Below are positions 6,844 to 13,092 of a stretch of 36,124 nt of DNA, piece by piece. The notes under the pieces are model-generated. The model ran no database searches. It saw nothing but the letters and a program-made list of their open reading frames with translations, and was not told the origin of the DNA. This stretch comes from a virus. The translations under genes and the position numbers were made by a program. Within the stretch, counting starts at the first letter, position 1; every line of letters begins with the position of its first letter. Where the stretch lies: IMG/VR virus record IMGVR_UViG_3300044974_000658, positions 1 to 36,124 of that record; one strand, given 5' to 3'.

Positions 6844-7167
6844 TTATAACATAACTACTTTTATATTTAACACTCCTTTTTTAAGCTTTGCTATTCGTTT
6901 AAATGCTCCTTGTGATAAATCAATAATATATTTATCCATAGAACCACGATCATTAACACGTACAATAACACTCTTTTTATTTTCTAAATTTATTACTTTT
7001 AGTTTAGTGCCTATTGCAAAGTGATTAGAAGCACACGTTAGTTTATTCATATCAAATACTTCACCTGAAAATGTATATTGACCATGAAAAGCTTTACCAT
7101 ACCATGTGGCTTTGAAAGTACTAGCAGTCAGGATTACCCAACTGCTAATTAATATTATTAATTTCAT
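6844..7167 (-). CDS. RlpA-like double-psi beta-barrel protein with signal peptide
   Basis: A 107-aa protein starting MKLIILISSWVILTAS, a signal peptide, followed by the RlpA double-psi beta-barrel pattern: ATWYGKAFHG, TFSGEVFDMNKLTCASNHFAIGTKLKVINL, VIVRVNDRGSM, IDLSQGAFKRIA. The conserved catalytic-type aspartate of NDRG is present. RlpA proteins cleave or bind denuded peptidoglycan in the periplasm. I chose the ATG at 7167, not the one 12 codons upstream, because it puts the signal sequence at the N-terminus and gives an ATGA overlap with the Gp157 gene. It is odd in an early replication operon, away from the lysis genes. Confidence 0.85.
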   Translation of the reverse strand: MKLIILISSWVILTASTFKATWYGKAFHGQYTFSGEVFDMNKLTCASNHFAIGTKLKVINLENKKSVIVRVNDRGSMDKYIIDLSQGAFKRIAKLKKGVLNIKVVML

Positions 7168-7658
7168 TTTATTGATATATTTTGTTTTTCTACTATGTAA
7201 CAATTTGGAATATGCTCACCATTTTCTAAAGCTTTTTTAATTGCTAATTTATCTGGTGTTTCTGTTACTTTGATCGTTTTATATTGCTTTGGAATATCAT
7301 TTACATCACCATCAATTTCTACAGATTTAGATTTTCGTACTCCGAACGTTAAAAAACCGCTTTTAAATGATCCATATAAATTAACAGCACTAACTAAATT
7401 AGTCTTTAACTTATCAATTAGATTTTCATTTGATTTTTTAATAGATTGTAATCTTTTTATTTCTTCATTTATACGTTCGTTAAAACTTTCTTTTGATTTT
7501 ATATATTCTACATAAGCAATGCTTTTAACTTCTAATTCGTTTTTATTGATTTGTAAAGCTTGTTCTAGTTCTTCTGTTAACTCACCTTCAGCTAATTCAA
7601 CTTGGTTAATTAATTCTAAGTATTCATTACTTATTTGATAAAGTGCTTTTGTTTCCAT
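7164..7658 (-). CDS. Siphovirus Gp157-family protein
   Basis: A 164-aa protein. An N-terminal coiled coil (about 10-85, ending IDKLKTNLVSAVNLYG) is followed by a short beta region, FGVRKSKSVEI, then IPKQYKTIKVTETPDKLAIKKALENGEHIPN and a final beta strand. This is the arrangement of the Siphovirus Gp157 family, which is usually encoded beside single-strand annealing proteins and SSB, as here, and has been linked in streptococcal phages to phage resistance phenotypes. Probably a recombination or replication accessory. It overlaps RlpA by 4 nt and the 52-aa ORF by 32 nt. Confidence 0.85.
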   Translation of the reverse strand: METKALYQISNEYLELINQVELAEGELTEELEQALQINKNELEVKSIAYVEYIKSKESFNERINEEIKRLQSIKKSNENLIDKLKTNLVSAVNLYGSFKSGFLTFGVRKSKSVEIDGDVNDIPKQYKTIKVTETPDKLAIKKALENGEHIPNCYIVEKQNISIK

Positions 7659-7785
7659 TTTGGTTTTCGTTTTGATTATTATTATTTTGTTTTTGATTTT
7701 GATACCATTCTAAGTATTCTAACCTTTCTTCATGCTCCACCTCGTCTTGAGATGGAGTTCTGTAGAATTCTGCTGTTTTACTCAT
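7627..7785 (-). CDS. 52-aa Asn/Gln-rich hypothetical protein
   Basis: A 52-codon ORF starting MSKTAEFYRTPSQDEVEHEE, then a charged helix EERLEYLEWYQNQK and an Asn/Gln-rich disordered tail. It overlaps the ERF gene by 8 nt upstream and Gp157 by 32 nt downstream, bridging a gap of about 120 nt in a tightly packed operon. No family recognised. Placement between an annealing protein and its usual partner suggests a linked role, but this is inference. Confidence 0.6.
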   Translation of the reverse strand: MSKTAEFYRTPSQDEVEHEERLEYLEWYQNQKQNNNNQNENQNGNKSTLSNK

Positions 7786-8305
7786 GTTTTAAATTTTCAA
7801 TTGATTTTAACTCTAAGGCTTGTTGACCGGTTAAATCGTATGTTTGTTCAATCTTAGCAATTAAATCAAACTCACCAGCTAATATACGTTCTATTGCCTT
7901 TTCAAATTGTGCTTCATTTATAAATGGTTTAGCTTGTTGCTTTGGTGTACTTGCTAATTGTCCATCATCATCAACGGCTTGTAAAGATAAAATACTTTGT
8001 AAAGTATATCTTCGATAATATGTAATTTGTGAGCCTTGTTGCTGTGCATTTAATTTTGCATCTAACTCAATTATTGATTCTAATTTTTCAGAAGTTTCTA
8101 CATCTATAATTTGTGTAACTACTTTACCATTTATAATTGGTTGTAGTAGTAGCAAACCATTTTCTAACAATATAGGTTCAACTGTTTCTATTAATGCATT
8201 TAAATCTGCATAGGTATTTTTATAGTGTGGATTTTTGGCATTTTTAACAACCTTGCCAATAGATTTTTTTGCATCTAAAAGACGCGTATATATATTTTTA
8301 CTCAT
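7778..8305 (-). CDS. ERF-family single-strand annealing protein
   Basis: A 175-aa protein matching the ERF (essential recombination function) superfamily: IGKVVKNAKNPHYKNTYADL, VEPILLENGLLLLQPI, then AQQQGSQITYYRRYTLQSIL and LQAVDDDGQLA. The 'G..iTYarRY.l.....l....DDDg' block is the family hallmark. It anneals complementary single strands for phage recombination and concatemer formation, working with the SSB-like protein and NinG. It is the first gene after the promoter at 8379-8409, so it heads the second early transcript. The C-terminal helical tail probably contacts partners. Confidence 0.88.
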   Translation of the reverse strand: MSKNIYTRLLDAKKSIGKVVKNAKNPHYKNTYADLNALIETVEPILLENGLLLLQPIINGKVVTQIIDVETSEKLESIIELDAKLNAQQQGSQITYYRRYTLQSILSLQAVDDDGQLASTPKQQAKPFINEAQFEKAIERILAGEFDLIAKIEQTYDLTGQQALELKSIENLKHE

Positions 8306-8378
8306 AAAATTTAGTTTTTTTAGTTTTATTTCCCTTATCTCGATTGAGATTCAAACCATTAATTCAAAGAACTTTTGA

Positions 8379-8409
8379 CAAATATACAACATTACTTTTA
8401 ATAAACAAA
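8379..8409 (-). promoter_or_regulatory. Early promoter 2 (TTTG-N19-TATATTTG)
   Basis: On the minus strand TTTG (8409-8406), 19 nt and TATATTTG (8386-8379) give a full Bacteroidetes-type promoter. The expected start point near 8373 leaves a leader of about 70 nt before the ERF ATG at 8305. It lies just after the NinG stop. Its -33 region is embedded in an inverted repeat nearly identical to that of the promoter at 15028-15059. Confidence 0.85.
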
Positions 8410-8415
8410 TGTAAT
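8391..8415. repeat. Inverted repeat at early promoter 2 (candidate operator)
   Basis: ATTACTTTT (8391-8399) and AAATGTAAT (8407-8415) form 9-bp arms with one mismatch around a 7-nt spacer containing the -33 TTTG complement. The 25-bp block matches the one at 15041-15065 in all but one position. A dimeric regulator bound here would cover the -33 element, so this is a candidate operator that would control both early promoters together. Confidence 0.65.
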
Positions 8416-8416
8416 A

Positions 8417-8968
8417 TTAAATATTTTTCAATTTATTTTTATATAATTCTATTAACTCTTTGATTTCCTGGATATTATATTTACGTGTTACGTGTGCTAT
8501 TTCAGATAGGTTATTAAAATCTGTAATTCCGATTTTCTTAATTAAATTTTCTCTATAAGATATTAGATTACCACTTAAAAAAGTATTACAGTGTTCGCAT
8601 TGTAAATGTACATTACGTTCGTCAAATCTAACGTTATAATGATTATTTGCATTATAGAAATGCCCAGCGTTTTTTTTCAAAGGTGGCTTTTGACAACTTA
8701 TACATAATTGATTCTTATCTCTTTCACGAATGTATTTATTAAATACTTGTTGTGCTAATTTTAACCAATCGGATAAACTAAGAAGTTCTTTTTTTAACGT
8801 AGATTTTCTTTTTTGCCAGTCTTTTTTTTCTTTCTTTTCGTTTAGTTCCTTAGCATATATATTAGCACATTGCCATCCGCATACAATAGCTGTACTTCTA
8901 AATGGAGTAAATTTAGTTTCACAAACTCGACAAACTTTATCTTTTAACTGCTTCACAATGATTTTCAT
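8417..8968 (-). CDS. ninG: NinG/Rap-like recombination nuclease
   Basis: A 183-aa protein of the NinG (Rap) family. The N-terminal zinc region has CRVCETKF and CGWQCANIYA. A helical linker LKKELLSLSDWLKLAQQVFNKYIR follows, then CISCQKPP...NAGHFYNANNH...NVHLQCEHCNTFLSGN, the metal-binding nuclease core of lambda Rap, which acts on Holliday junctions and D-loops. The C-terminus is a helical, lysine-rich end. With ERF and the SSB-like protein it forms a phage recombination set. It overlaps the gene upstream by 32 nt, and its stop abuts early promoter 2. Confidence 0.88.
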   Translation of the reverse strand: MKIIVKQLKDKVCRVCETKFTPFRSTAIVCGWQCANIYAKELNEKKEKKDWQKRKSTLKKELLSLSDWLKLAQQVFNKYIRERDKNQLCISCQKPPLKKNAGHFYNANNHYNVRFDERNVHLQCEHCNTFLSGNLISYRENLIKKIGITDFNNLSEIAHVTRKYNIQEIKELIELYKNKLKNI

Positions 8969-9173
8969 TTATATCTATATTTTTTGATAACAACATTTGA
9001 TCTAACATATTAATTATCTCATCTAGTTGTTCTGCTTCTAAATCTTTATAACTTGTAAAAGTATATTTATCTTTTACTACAAAGTCAATATCAAGTACAT
9101 CTACTTCAAAAGCTTTTGCAGTTGCTGGATATAAAATACCTCTTATAAATTTTATTCTTTTATTATTATTCAT
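8937..9173 (-). CDS. 78-aa hypothetical protein
   Basis: A 78-aa protein beginning MNNNKRIKFIRGILYPATAKAF, then LDIDFVVKDKYTFTSY and an acidic helix LEAEQLDEIINMLDQMLL. No cysteine or membrane pattern. Located between a small membrane protein and NinG, overlapping NinG by 32 nt. The family is unknown to me. The basic N-terminus and acidic helix could mediate protein or nucleic-acid contacts, which is inference from composition only. Confidence 0.65.
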   Translation of the reverse strand: MNNNKRIKFIRGILYPATAKAFEVDVLDIDFVVKDKYTFTSYKDLEAEQLDEIINMLDQMLLSKNIDINENHCEAVKR

Positions 9174-9175
9174 AA

Positions 9176-9301
9176 CTATATCAAAAAACCTATTAATAAT
9201 CCTAATAAACTAACTACCGATACAAAACCAATGATTACAAAATATATCATCACTTTCATATAACTTATCATTTCTTTTATTTCTTGTTCGTCAATTCGCA
9301 T
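9176..9301 (-). CDS. 41-aa single-pass membrane peptide
   Basis: A 41-codon ORF starting MRIDEQEIKEMISYMKV, then one long hydrophobic helix (about 18-41, VMIYFVIIGFVSVVSLLGLL) reaching the C-terminus. It overlaps the gene upstream by 25 nt and ends 2 nt before the next start, closing a 100-nt gap. It would insert in the inner membrane with the charged N-terminus probably inside. Possible roles include superinfection exclusion or membrane tethering; nothing specific is shown. Confidence 0.6.
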   Translation of the reverse strand: MRIDEQEIKEMISYMKVMIYFVIIGFVSVVSLLGLLIGFLI

Positions 9302-9465
9302 TTTTCCATTTTTTTCATGTAACCACTTACAAAACCTTTAATATAACCGTTTTTATACTCTTGGCTTGTTTCTAACTTCATTTGCAAAAATTTATTTTCT
9401 TGCTCTAAATAATCTATTGTTTCTAATAGTTTTTTATAACTAAAAGGGCATATCTGTTTCTTCAT
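9277..9465 (-). CDS. 62-aa coiled-coil hypothetical protein
   Basis: A 62-aa protein beginning MKKQICPFSYKKLLETIDYL with a leucine/glutamate-rich coiled coil (LEQENKFLQMKLETSQEY) and a C-terminal KNGYIKGFVSGYMKKMEK. I chose Met at 9465, which overlaps the primase-helicase stop by 26 nt; an upstream ATG at 9486 adds seven residues but lengthens the overlap to 47 nt, more than any other junction here. No family recognised. Confidence 0.6.
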   Translation of the reverse strand: MKKQICPFSYKKLLETIDYLEQENKFLQMKLETSQEYKNGYIKGFVSGYMKKMEKCELTNKK

Positions 9466-11236
9466 CAAAATCTCTGTTAGGTTCAAAATAATTTATTACT
9501 TCTATTTCTTTATTTATTCTATTATTAATTATATTATAGTTGCTTTCAGTTCCATCTACATAAAATCTTCTATTATTATTATTCCAGTTAAATTTAGTAA
9601 ATGATCCTATTTTACCTTGAAAATCATACTTTGTTTTTAAATTAATAACTAAAGTATGTTCGTTCTCATTTTCATCACCAAAATGTCTATATACACATAA
9701 ACCATTGTGTGTTTGGTTACGAAAATCAGCAGAGCCACTTACATCATATAAATCAGGAACTTCAAATTTATCAGTTTTTTCATTCTTTTTCATTTTAGTA
9801 GGGTGTGCAACTAAAAAAATATGTACATTATTTTGAATACAAAAAGATGTTATTCTTGTTAAAATTTCGTCAATTGCTTCTTTTCCTCTCATTCCTTTTG
9901 GCATTAATACTTTGTTCCAAGCATCAATTATAAATAAATTAATACCGTATGTGTACATTTGCTCTTTAAACTTGTTTAGTAACCAATCCCAATCAGGGGT
10001 AATTGTATCCTCTGCAGTTGTATAGTATAACTTTTCTCTGGACCATTCGGTATAATCATAAATATCTGTTTCATCCATTTTGTTTGTACCCCAAAAAGCT
10101 TTACCGATTGCTAAAGTAGAATATTTAGAATTATATAATTCTAATGGATTATGTTCAGGTGAGAAAATAGAAAGTTTATAATCGTAATCTTTAACCAAAT
10201 TTAAACAATACCAATCAACAAAACTACTTTTCCCATGTGATGGAATACCAGTTACGACTGTTAATTGTCCCATCATTATAGAAAAGTTTTCATTAAAACC
10301 TCTAAACATTTCAGATTTAGGGTAAATAGTCTTTGGTAATCCATCATTATATAGTCTTAAAGTTGCATCTAACAAATCAAATGAATTAAACGTACCACCA
10401 ATACTAAATCTCTTTTCGTTTTTTATCGTTTTAATCAATTCTCCCGACTTTAAATCGTCATTAGCATCCTTGCTATCAAACTCAATATAAACGCATCTGT
10501 AACGCCCTAATCTTTGAGCAATCTTTTCACGTACTTCTATTCCTTTTGAATCGTTATCAGTTGCTATAATAAATTTTTTAATATCCTTTAAATATTTTTC
10601 TGAATTAATCCAAAAGTCATCATTATCATTTGCACCGTTTGGAAGGCTTATAACGTTCTTAATTCCTATTTCATATAAAGCCAAAACATCAAATTCACCT
10701 TCTACTATGTAACATTCATCTAAACCAATAATAGAATTTATATTGTAAAAGATAGGTTTACCACCAGTATGTGATGTAAAAAGTTTTTTTGTTTCTCCAT
10801 TGATATTGGCAACTCCCCTATATTTTTTATTTACCAAAGTTTCACCTTCAAAGTAATTAAACACAATTGCATTTTGTTTCTTTTGTGTTTGTGGAAAATA
10901 TACTTCTTCTTGTGTTATCTCAAATTGGTTGAGTGTATTTTGGCTAATCATTCTTTCACTCCATACCCATTTAACAAGTTTATCCGGTAGGTTCGTATAG
11001 TTTTTCCATTCCTGTTTTGGAAATGTATAAACTTTATCTTGATATTTTGTTTCTGCTTTATCTCTAATCGTTAAAGCACCACAATAAAAACAATTACCAA
11101 ATCCTCTGTTATGATCTATTTTTAACGATCTATCTCTTTTGTCAGTTCTTGTTTCATCACAAGCTGGACACCTTACAGGTTCTTTACCACTATATTTTTT
11201 TAGTTGTAATGTATTCCAATCAATAAATTGTTTCAT
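9440..11236 (-). CDS. Bifunctional primase-helicase (T7 gp4-like)
   Basis: A 598-aa replicative enzyme. Near the N-terminus CPACDE (about 19-24) and CFYCGA (about 49-54) form a zinc ribbon. The TOPRIM primase region follows with CYIVEGEFDVLALYEIG and IATDNDSKG. The RecA-like helicase core has Walker A GIPSHGKSSF (about 335), Walker B LFIIDAWNK, and VHIFLVAHPTK for the sensor motif, then SADFRNQTHNGLCVYR. This is the domain order of T7 gp4 and Twinkle: it primes and unwinds at the phage fork. It overlaps the initiator-like gene by ATGA and is the central replication gene; no phage DNA polymerase is seen, so host polymerase is presumably recruited. Confidence 0.92.
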   Translation of the reverse strand: MKQFIDWNTLQLKKYSGKEPVRCPACDETRTDKRDRSLKIDHNRGFGNCFYCGALTIRDKAETKYQDKVYTFPKQEWKNYTNLPDKLVKWVWSERMISQNTLNQFEITQEEVYFPQTQKKQNAIVFNYFEGETLVNKKYRGVANINGETKKLFTSHTGGKPIFYNINSIIGLDECYIVEGEFDVLALYEIGIKNVISLPNGANDNDDFWINSEKYLKDIKKFIIATDNDSKGIEVREKIAQRLGRYRCVYIEFDSKDANDDLKSGELIKTIKNEKRFSIGGTFNSFDLLDATLRLYNDGLPKTIYPKSEMFRGFNENFSIMMGQLTVVTGIPSHGKSSFVDWYCLNLVKDYDYKLSIFSPEHNPLELYNSKYSTLAIGKAFWGTNKMDETDIYDYTEWSREKLYYTTAEDTITPDWDWLLNKFKEQMYTYGINLFIIDAWNKVLMPKGMRGKEAIDEILTRITSFCIQNNVHIFLVAHPTKMKKNEKTDKFEVPDLYDVSGSADFRNQTHNGLCVYRHFGDENENEHTLVINLKTKYDFQGKIGSFTKFNWNNNNRRFYVDGTESNYNIINNRINKEIEVINYFEPNRDFDEETDMPF

Positions 11237-11940
11237 AGTGTAATTTTAAAAAAGTTAGAATTATTATTACTTTCTTTTTGTGAAATAGTTTCATTTTTTA
11301 ACCATTCATTATTAAATCCTTTCCAACTATTTTCAACACATTTTTGAAGTATATAATTTTTATCATTACCATTCTTTTCAACTTCAGATATAAATTTATT
11401 AAAAGCAGTTTCAGTATTTACACCATGTTTAGCCTTTCTAACTTTTAACCATTCATCAACTAATTCAGATTTAAAACCAAAAGATATAAGAGCGGAGCGA
11501 AAATTAAATGTAATATTTTTCTTTTCTTCTCTTTTCTCTTCTATTCTATTCTCTTCTGTATTGCTATCGTTATTCGGTTGTAATACGTTCGTATTACTTT
11601 CGTTATTCGATTGATTTACTTCTGTATTACGTTTTGCCCATCTTTTAGCAACCGCATCTTTTGCTTTTTCGCTTTTATTTAAAGCATTTTCAAACTGTTC
11701 ATCTAAAAAATATATTTTTATAAAACCATCTACTTCTTTAATTACCTTTTTAGATAACAGGTTTTTATAATTTTCTTCATCACATTCAATAATTGCATCT
11801 TCAATAGATAATTTTGTTTCATTTATCCAATATAAACAGCATAATTCCATAAAAGAAGATTTAGCTTCTTGAGTACATCTTTGTATTTTTCCCATTTTCC
11901 ACTCTGAAATAGAAAATTTAAACCATTGTAACTTTTCCAT
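11233..11940 (-). CDS. Replication initiator/helicase-loader-like protein (YdaU/DnaD type)
   Basis: A 235-aa protein. The N-terminus (MEKLQWFKFSISEWKMGKIQ, then MELCCLYW) resembles the DUF1376/YdaU-like winged-helix lead of phage replication proteins. AKDAVAKRWAKRN precedes a low-complexity Asn/Glu linker (about 105-140). The C-terminal helical domain, SALISFGFKSELVDEWLKVRKAKHG, ends in WKGFNNEWL, a common end in phage initiators and DnaD-like loaders. It probably binds the origin and delivers the primase-helicase, whose gene overlaps by 4 nt. The linker DNA contains repeats that may be the origin. Confidence 0.75.
   Translation of the reverse strand: MEKLQWFKFSISEWKMGKIQRCTQEAKSSFMELCCLYWINETKLSIEDAIIECDEENYKNLLSKKVIKEVDGFIKIYFLDEQFENALNKSEKAKDAVAKRWAKRNTEVNQSNNESNTNVLQPNNDSNTEENRIEEKREEKKNITFNFRSALISFGFKSELVDEWLKVRKAKHGVNTETAFNKFISEVEKNGNDKNYILQKCVENSWKGFNNEWLKNETISQKESNNNSNFFKITL
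11551..11630. repeat. Iteron-like repeats inside the initiator gene (candidate origin)
   Basis: Direct repeats TCGTTATTCG(G/A)TTG occur at 11567-11580 and 11600-11613, 33 nt apart. Between them is a perfect inverted repeat, GTAATACG/CGTATTAC (11580-11587/11590-11597). TTCTGTATT occurs on both sides. This lies in the low-complexity linker of the initiator-like gene, the same arrangement as the lambda origin inside gene O. The repeats also encode similar peptide segments (NNESNT, NNDSNT), so protein-level repetition is an alternative explanation. Confidence 0.4.
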
Positions 11941-11942
11941 AA

Positions 11943-12128
11943 CTAATCTAATAAAGCAATTTGTTTACGAAGTTCTTTAGAAAGTTTTATAGCTGTTGAT
12001 TTATCTAAATTAACTGCTCTTTCGTGATTATCTTCTGTTATAGAAATAATCAAACTTGTTTCAGAAATAACATCAATCTCAATAAAATCTTCTTTTGTTT
12101 CTTGACAACGGAATTTTAGACTAACCAT
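11943..12128 (-). CDS. 61-aa hypothetical protein
   Basis: A 61-aa protein starting MVSLKFRCQETKEDFIEIDV, predicted beta strands followed by a helix STAIKLSKELRKQIALLD. No cysteine pairs or membrane span. It is the first gene after the structured RNA element and starts 2 nt upstream of the replication initiator, so it heads the replication operon. Small beta-beta-alpha proteins of this type are common in phage early regions, but no role can be assigned. Confidence 0.65.
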   Translation of the reverse strand: MVSLKFRCQETKEDFIEIDVISETSLIISITEDNHERAVNLDKSTAIKLSKELRKQIALLD

Positions 12129-12171
12129 AATTTTAATAAAGGTTTAAAGATTACCAGTAACTTTTAGTGAA

Positions 12172-12263
12172 CAAAAAAAGCCAAGCTAACGAAGGTGCGT
12201 GAGAAAACCTTGTTGCTTGACTTTGTGTTATAAAAAATGTTTTTCGGAGTTTCTCACGCTTCG
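12172..12263 (-). ncRNA. Candidate structured small RNA or attenuator with interleaved helices
   Basis: A stretch of about 92 nt between a TATATTTG box and a Rho-independent terminator, with no ATG in the transcribed direction. Helix A pairs CGAA-GCGTGAGAAA (12263-12250) with TTTCTCACGC (12206-12197) and, past a GGT/ACC bulge, TTCG (12193-12190): 14 pairs. Helix B pairs AAGTCAAGC (12223-12215) with GCTTGGCTT (12186-12178): nine pairs including one G-U. The order A-B-A'-B' means the helices cross, giving an H-type pseudoknot or two exclusive folds. It lies upstream of the replication genes, so it could be a free small RNA or a leader that controls read-through into them. Confidence 0.6.
12173..12223 (-). 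terminator. Terminator at the end of the structured RNA
   Basis: AAGTCAAGC (12223-12215) pairs with GCTTGGCTT (12186-12178), followed by a run of T (12179-12173) on the minus strand. The loop is long (28 nt) and contains one arm of the competing helix, so termination strength may depend on which fold forms. No separate promoter is visible between here and the 61-aa gene at 12128, so some read-through is expected. Confidence 0.6.
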
Positions 12264-12268
12264 ATACA

Positions 12269-12276
12269 CAAATATA
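12269..12276 (-). promoter_or_regulatory. -7 box for the structured RNA
   Basis: TATATTTG on the minus strand, an exact TAnnTTTG match, 11 nt after the stop of the 53-aa gene. A start site five to seven bases downstream would place the 5' end exactly at the first arm of helix A (12263). No clear TTG/TTTG lies 19-21 nt upstream, so this promoter may be weak or activator-dependent. Confidence 0.5.
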
Positions 12277-12287
12277 ATAATTATTGT

Positions 12288-12449
12288 TTAATTATAACTG
12301 TTTTTTAATTTAATTAATGCTTCATTTAGTTCATTTAAACGTTTATCACGTTCTTTTTTAGCTTCTTTATACTCATTACACTCCCATTTGTTTAAACAGC
12401 GTTGTAATAATTTAATTTCATATTCTATTAATTTTATTGCGTAATTCAT
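12288..12449 (-). CDS. 53-aa coiled-coil protein
   Basis: A 53-codon ORF beginning MNYAIKLIEYEIKLLQRCLN, then KWECNEYKEAKKERDKRLNE and a final helix. The whole sequence has heptad character and is highly charged, so it is probably a single long coiled coil. Its ATG overlaps the stop of the NUMOD4-like gene by one base (TAATG). Similar short helical proteins are frequent in Bacteroidetes phages, but I cannot name a function. Confidence 0.7.
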   Translation of the reverse strand: MNYAIKLIEYEIKLLQRCLNKWECNEYKEAKKERDKRLNELNEALIKLKNSYN

Positions 12450-12643
12450 TAAAATATTTTTTTAGATAAGCTAATTGGATAAATATCCTTTTTAACTGAA
12501 TTATTTTCTAAAGTTAAAGTAACCTTACAAACGTTTCTTTTATGCTTTTTAATATGCTTTAAAATACGTCCTGTGTTGTCATTTCTTACATTTCCTAAGT
12601 TAGATATAGAATAATGTTCTATTAATGGTTTAAATTGCTCCAT
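12449..12643 (-). CDS. Stand-alone NUMOD4-like DNA-binding module
   Basis: A 64-aa protein beginning MEQFKPLIEHYSISNLGNVR, then DNTGRILKHIKKHKRNVCKV. 'YSISNLGNVR' is the NUMOD4 signature, normally the DNA-binding lead of HNH homing endonucleases. Here no HNH nuclease follows: the protein ends at SLSKKIF where the HNH domain (usually introduced by 'VHRLVA.aFI') would begin. It is either a decayed homing endonuclease or a NUMOD4 module kept as a small DNA-binding protein. It overlaps the HTH gene upstream by 14 nt. Confidence 0.65.
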   Translation of the reverse strand: MEQFKPLIEHYSISNLGNVRNDNTGRILKHIKKHKRNVCKVTLTLENNSVKKDIYPISLSKKIF

Positions 12644-12845
12644 TTTGACTAATTAAAATGTATTTAACATATTTATTATCTTCTACCGGTAACGAGTTTA
12701 TAACCATTCCACGTTTACGAAATCTATGTATAATAGAACTTAATCTTGTTACTTGATATTTCTCAAATGCTATCCATGAAGTAATAGATCCGTATCTATT
12801 TAAATGTTCTTCTATGTGTTTTGTTTTGGTTTCCATTTTTTTCAT
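12630..12845 (-). CDS. Small helix-turn-helix protein (HTH_39-like)
   Basis: A 71-aa protein with IEEHLNRYGSITSWIAFEKY and VTRLSSIIHRFRKRGMVI, the pattern of the phage HTH_39 family (a small winged helix: 'G.iT...A....g..rL..rI..LR..G..I'). The C-terminal strands KYVKYILI would form the wing. It probably binds DNA as an early regulator and could be the protein acting on the repeated promoter palindromes, although that is inference. Start at 12845; Met4 is a possible alternative. Confidence 0.72.
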   Translation of the reverse strand: MKKMETKTKHIEEHLNRYGSITSWIAFEKYQVTRLSSIIHRFRKRGMVINSLPVEDNKYVKYILISQNGAI

Positions 12846-12855
12846 TTTTATTTAT

Positions 12856-13092
12856 TTATAATCCTTGAAAATAACCCATATCATGAGCATATTCATTATC
12901 CATCATCATGTCGTAATGACTTTGTGCTATATCTCCAGACAAACCAGAGTGATGATCTAATTTTTGTTTTGGTTTTTTCTGAGATTGAATTGCTCTAACT
13001 ACCATTTTTAAAGAGTTTCTAAGATGATTAATATCCATATCATCAATTGATATTTTTTTACCATCTTTCATTGTCCAATATACCTTTTCCAT
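12856..13092 (-). CDS. 78-aa conserved phage protein
   Basis: A 78-aa protein starting MEKVYWTMKDGKKISIDDMD, followed by INHLRNSLKMVVRAIQSQ and a C-terminal stretch rich in His, Asp and Met (DHHSGLSG; HYDMMMDNEYAHDMG). The lead 'W.t.dG..i.i..M...HL.N.lk.i.r' is a short conserved module in many phage early proteins, probably a zinc-free helical domain. Function is unknown. It lies between the acidic 44-aa protein and the HTH protein. Confidence 0.7.
   Translation of the reverse strand: MEKVYWTMKDGKKISIDDMDINHLRNSLKMVVRAIQSQKKPKQKLDHHSGLSGDIAQSHYDMMMDNEYAHDMGYFQGL

Noticed and set aside
6844-7203. Longer RlpA-like protein starting at 7203.
   Set aside because: It would bury the signal peptide behind 12 charged residues; the ATG at 7167 gives an ATGA junction and an N-terminal signal sequence.
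11491-11560. Pyrimidine-rich tract in the initiator gene as a CRISPR or satellite repeat.
   Set aside because: It encodes the Glu/Lys-rich linker in frame, and lacks regular repeat-spacer structure.
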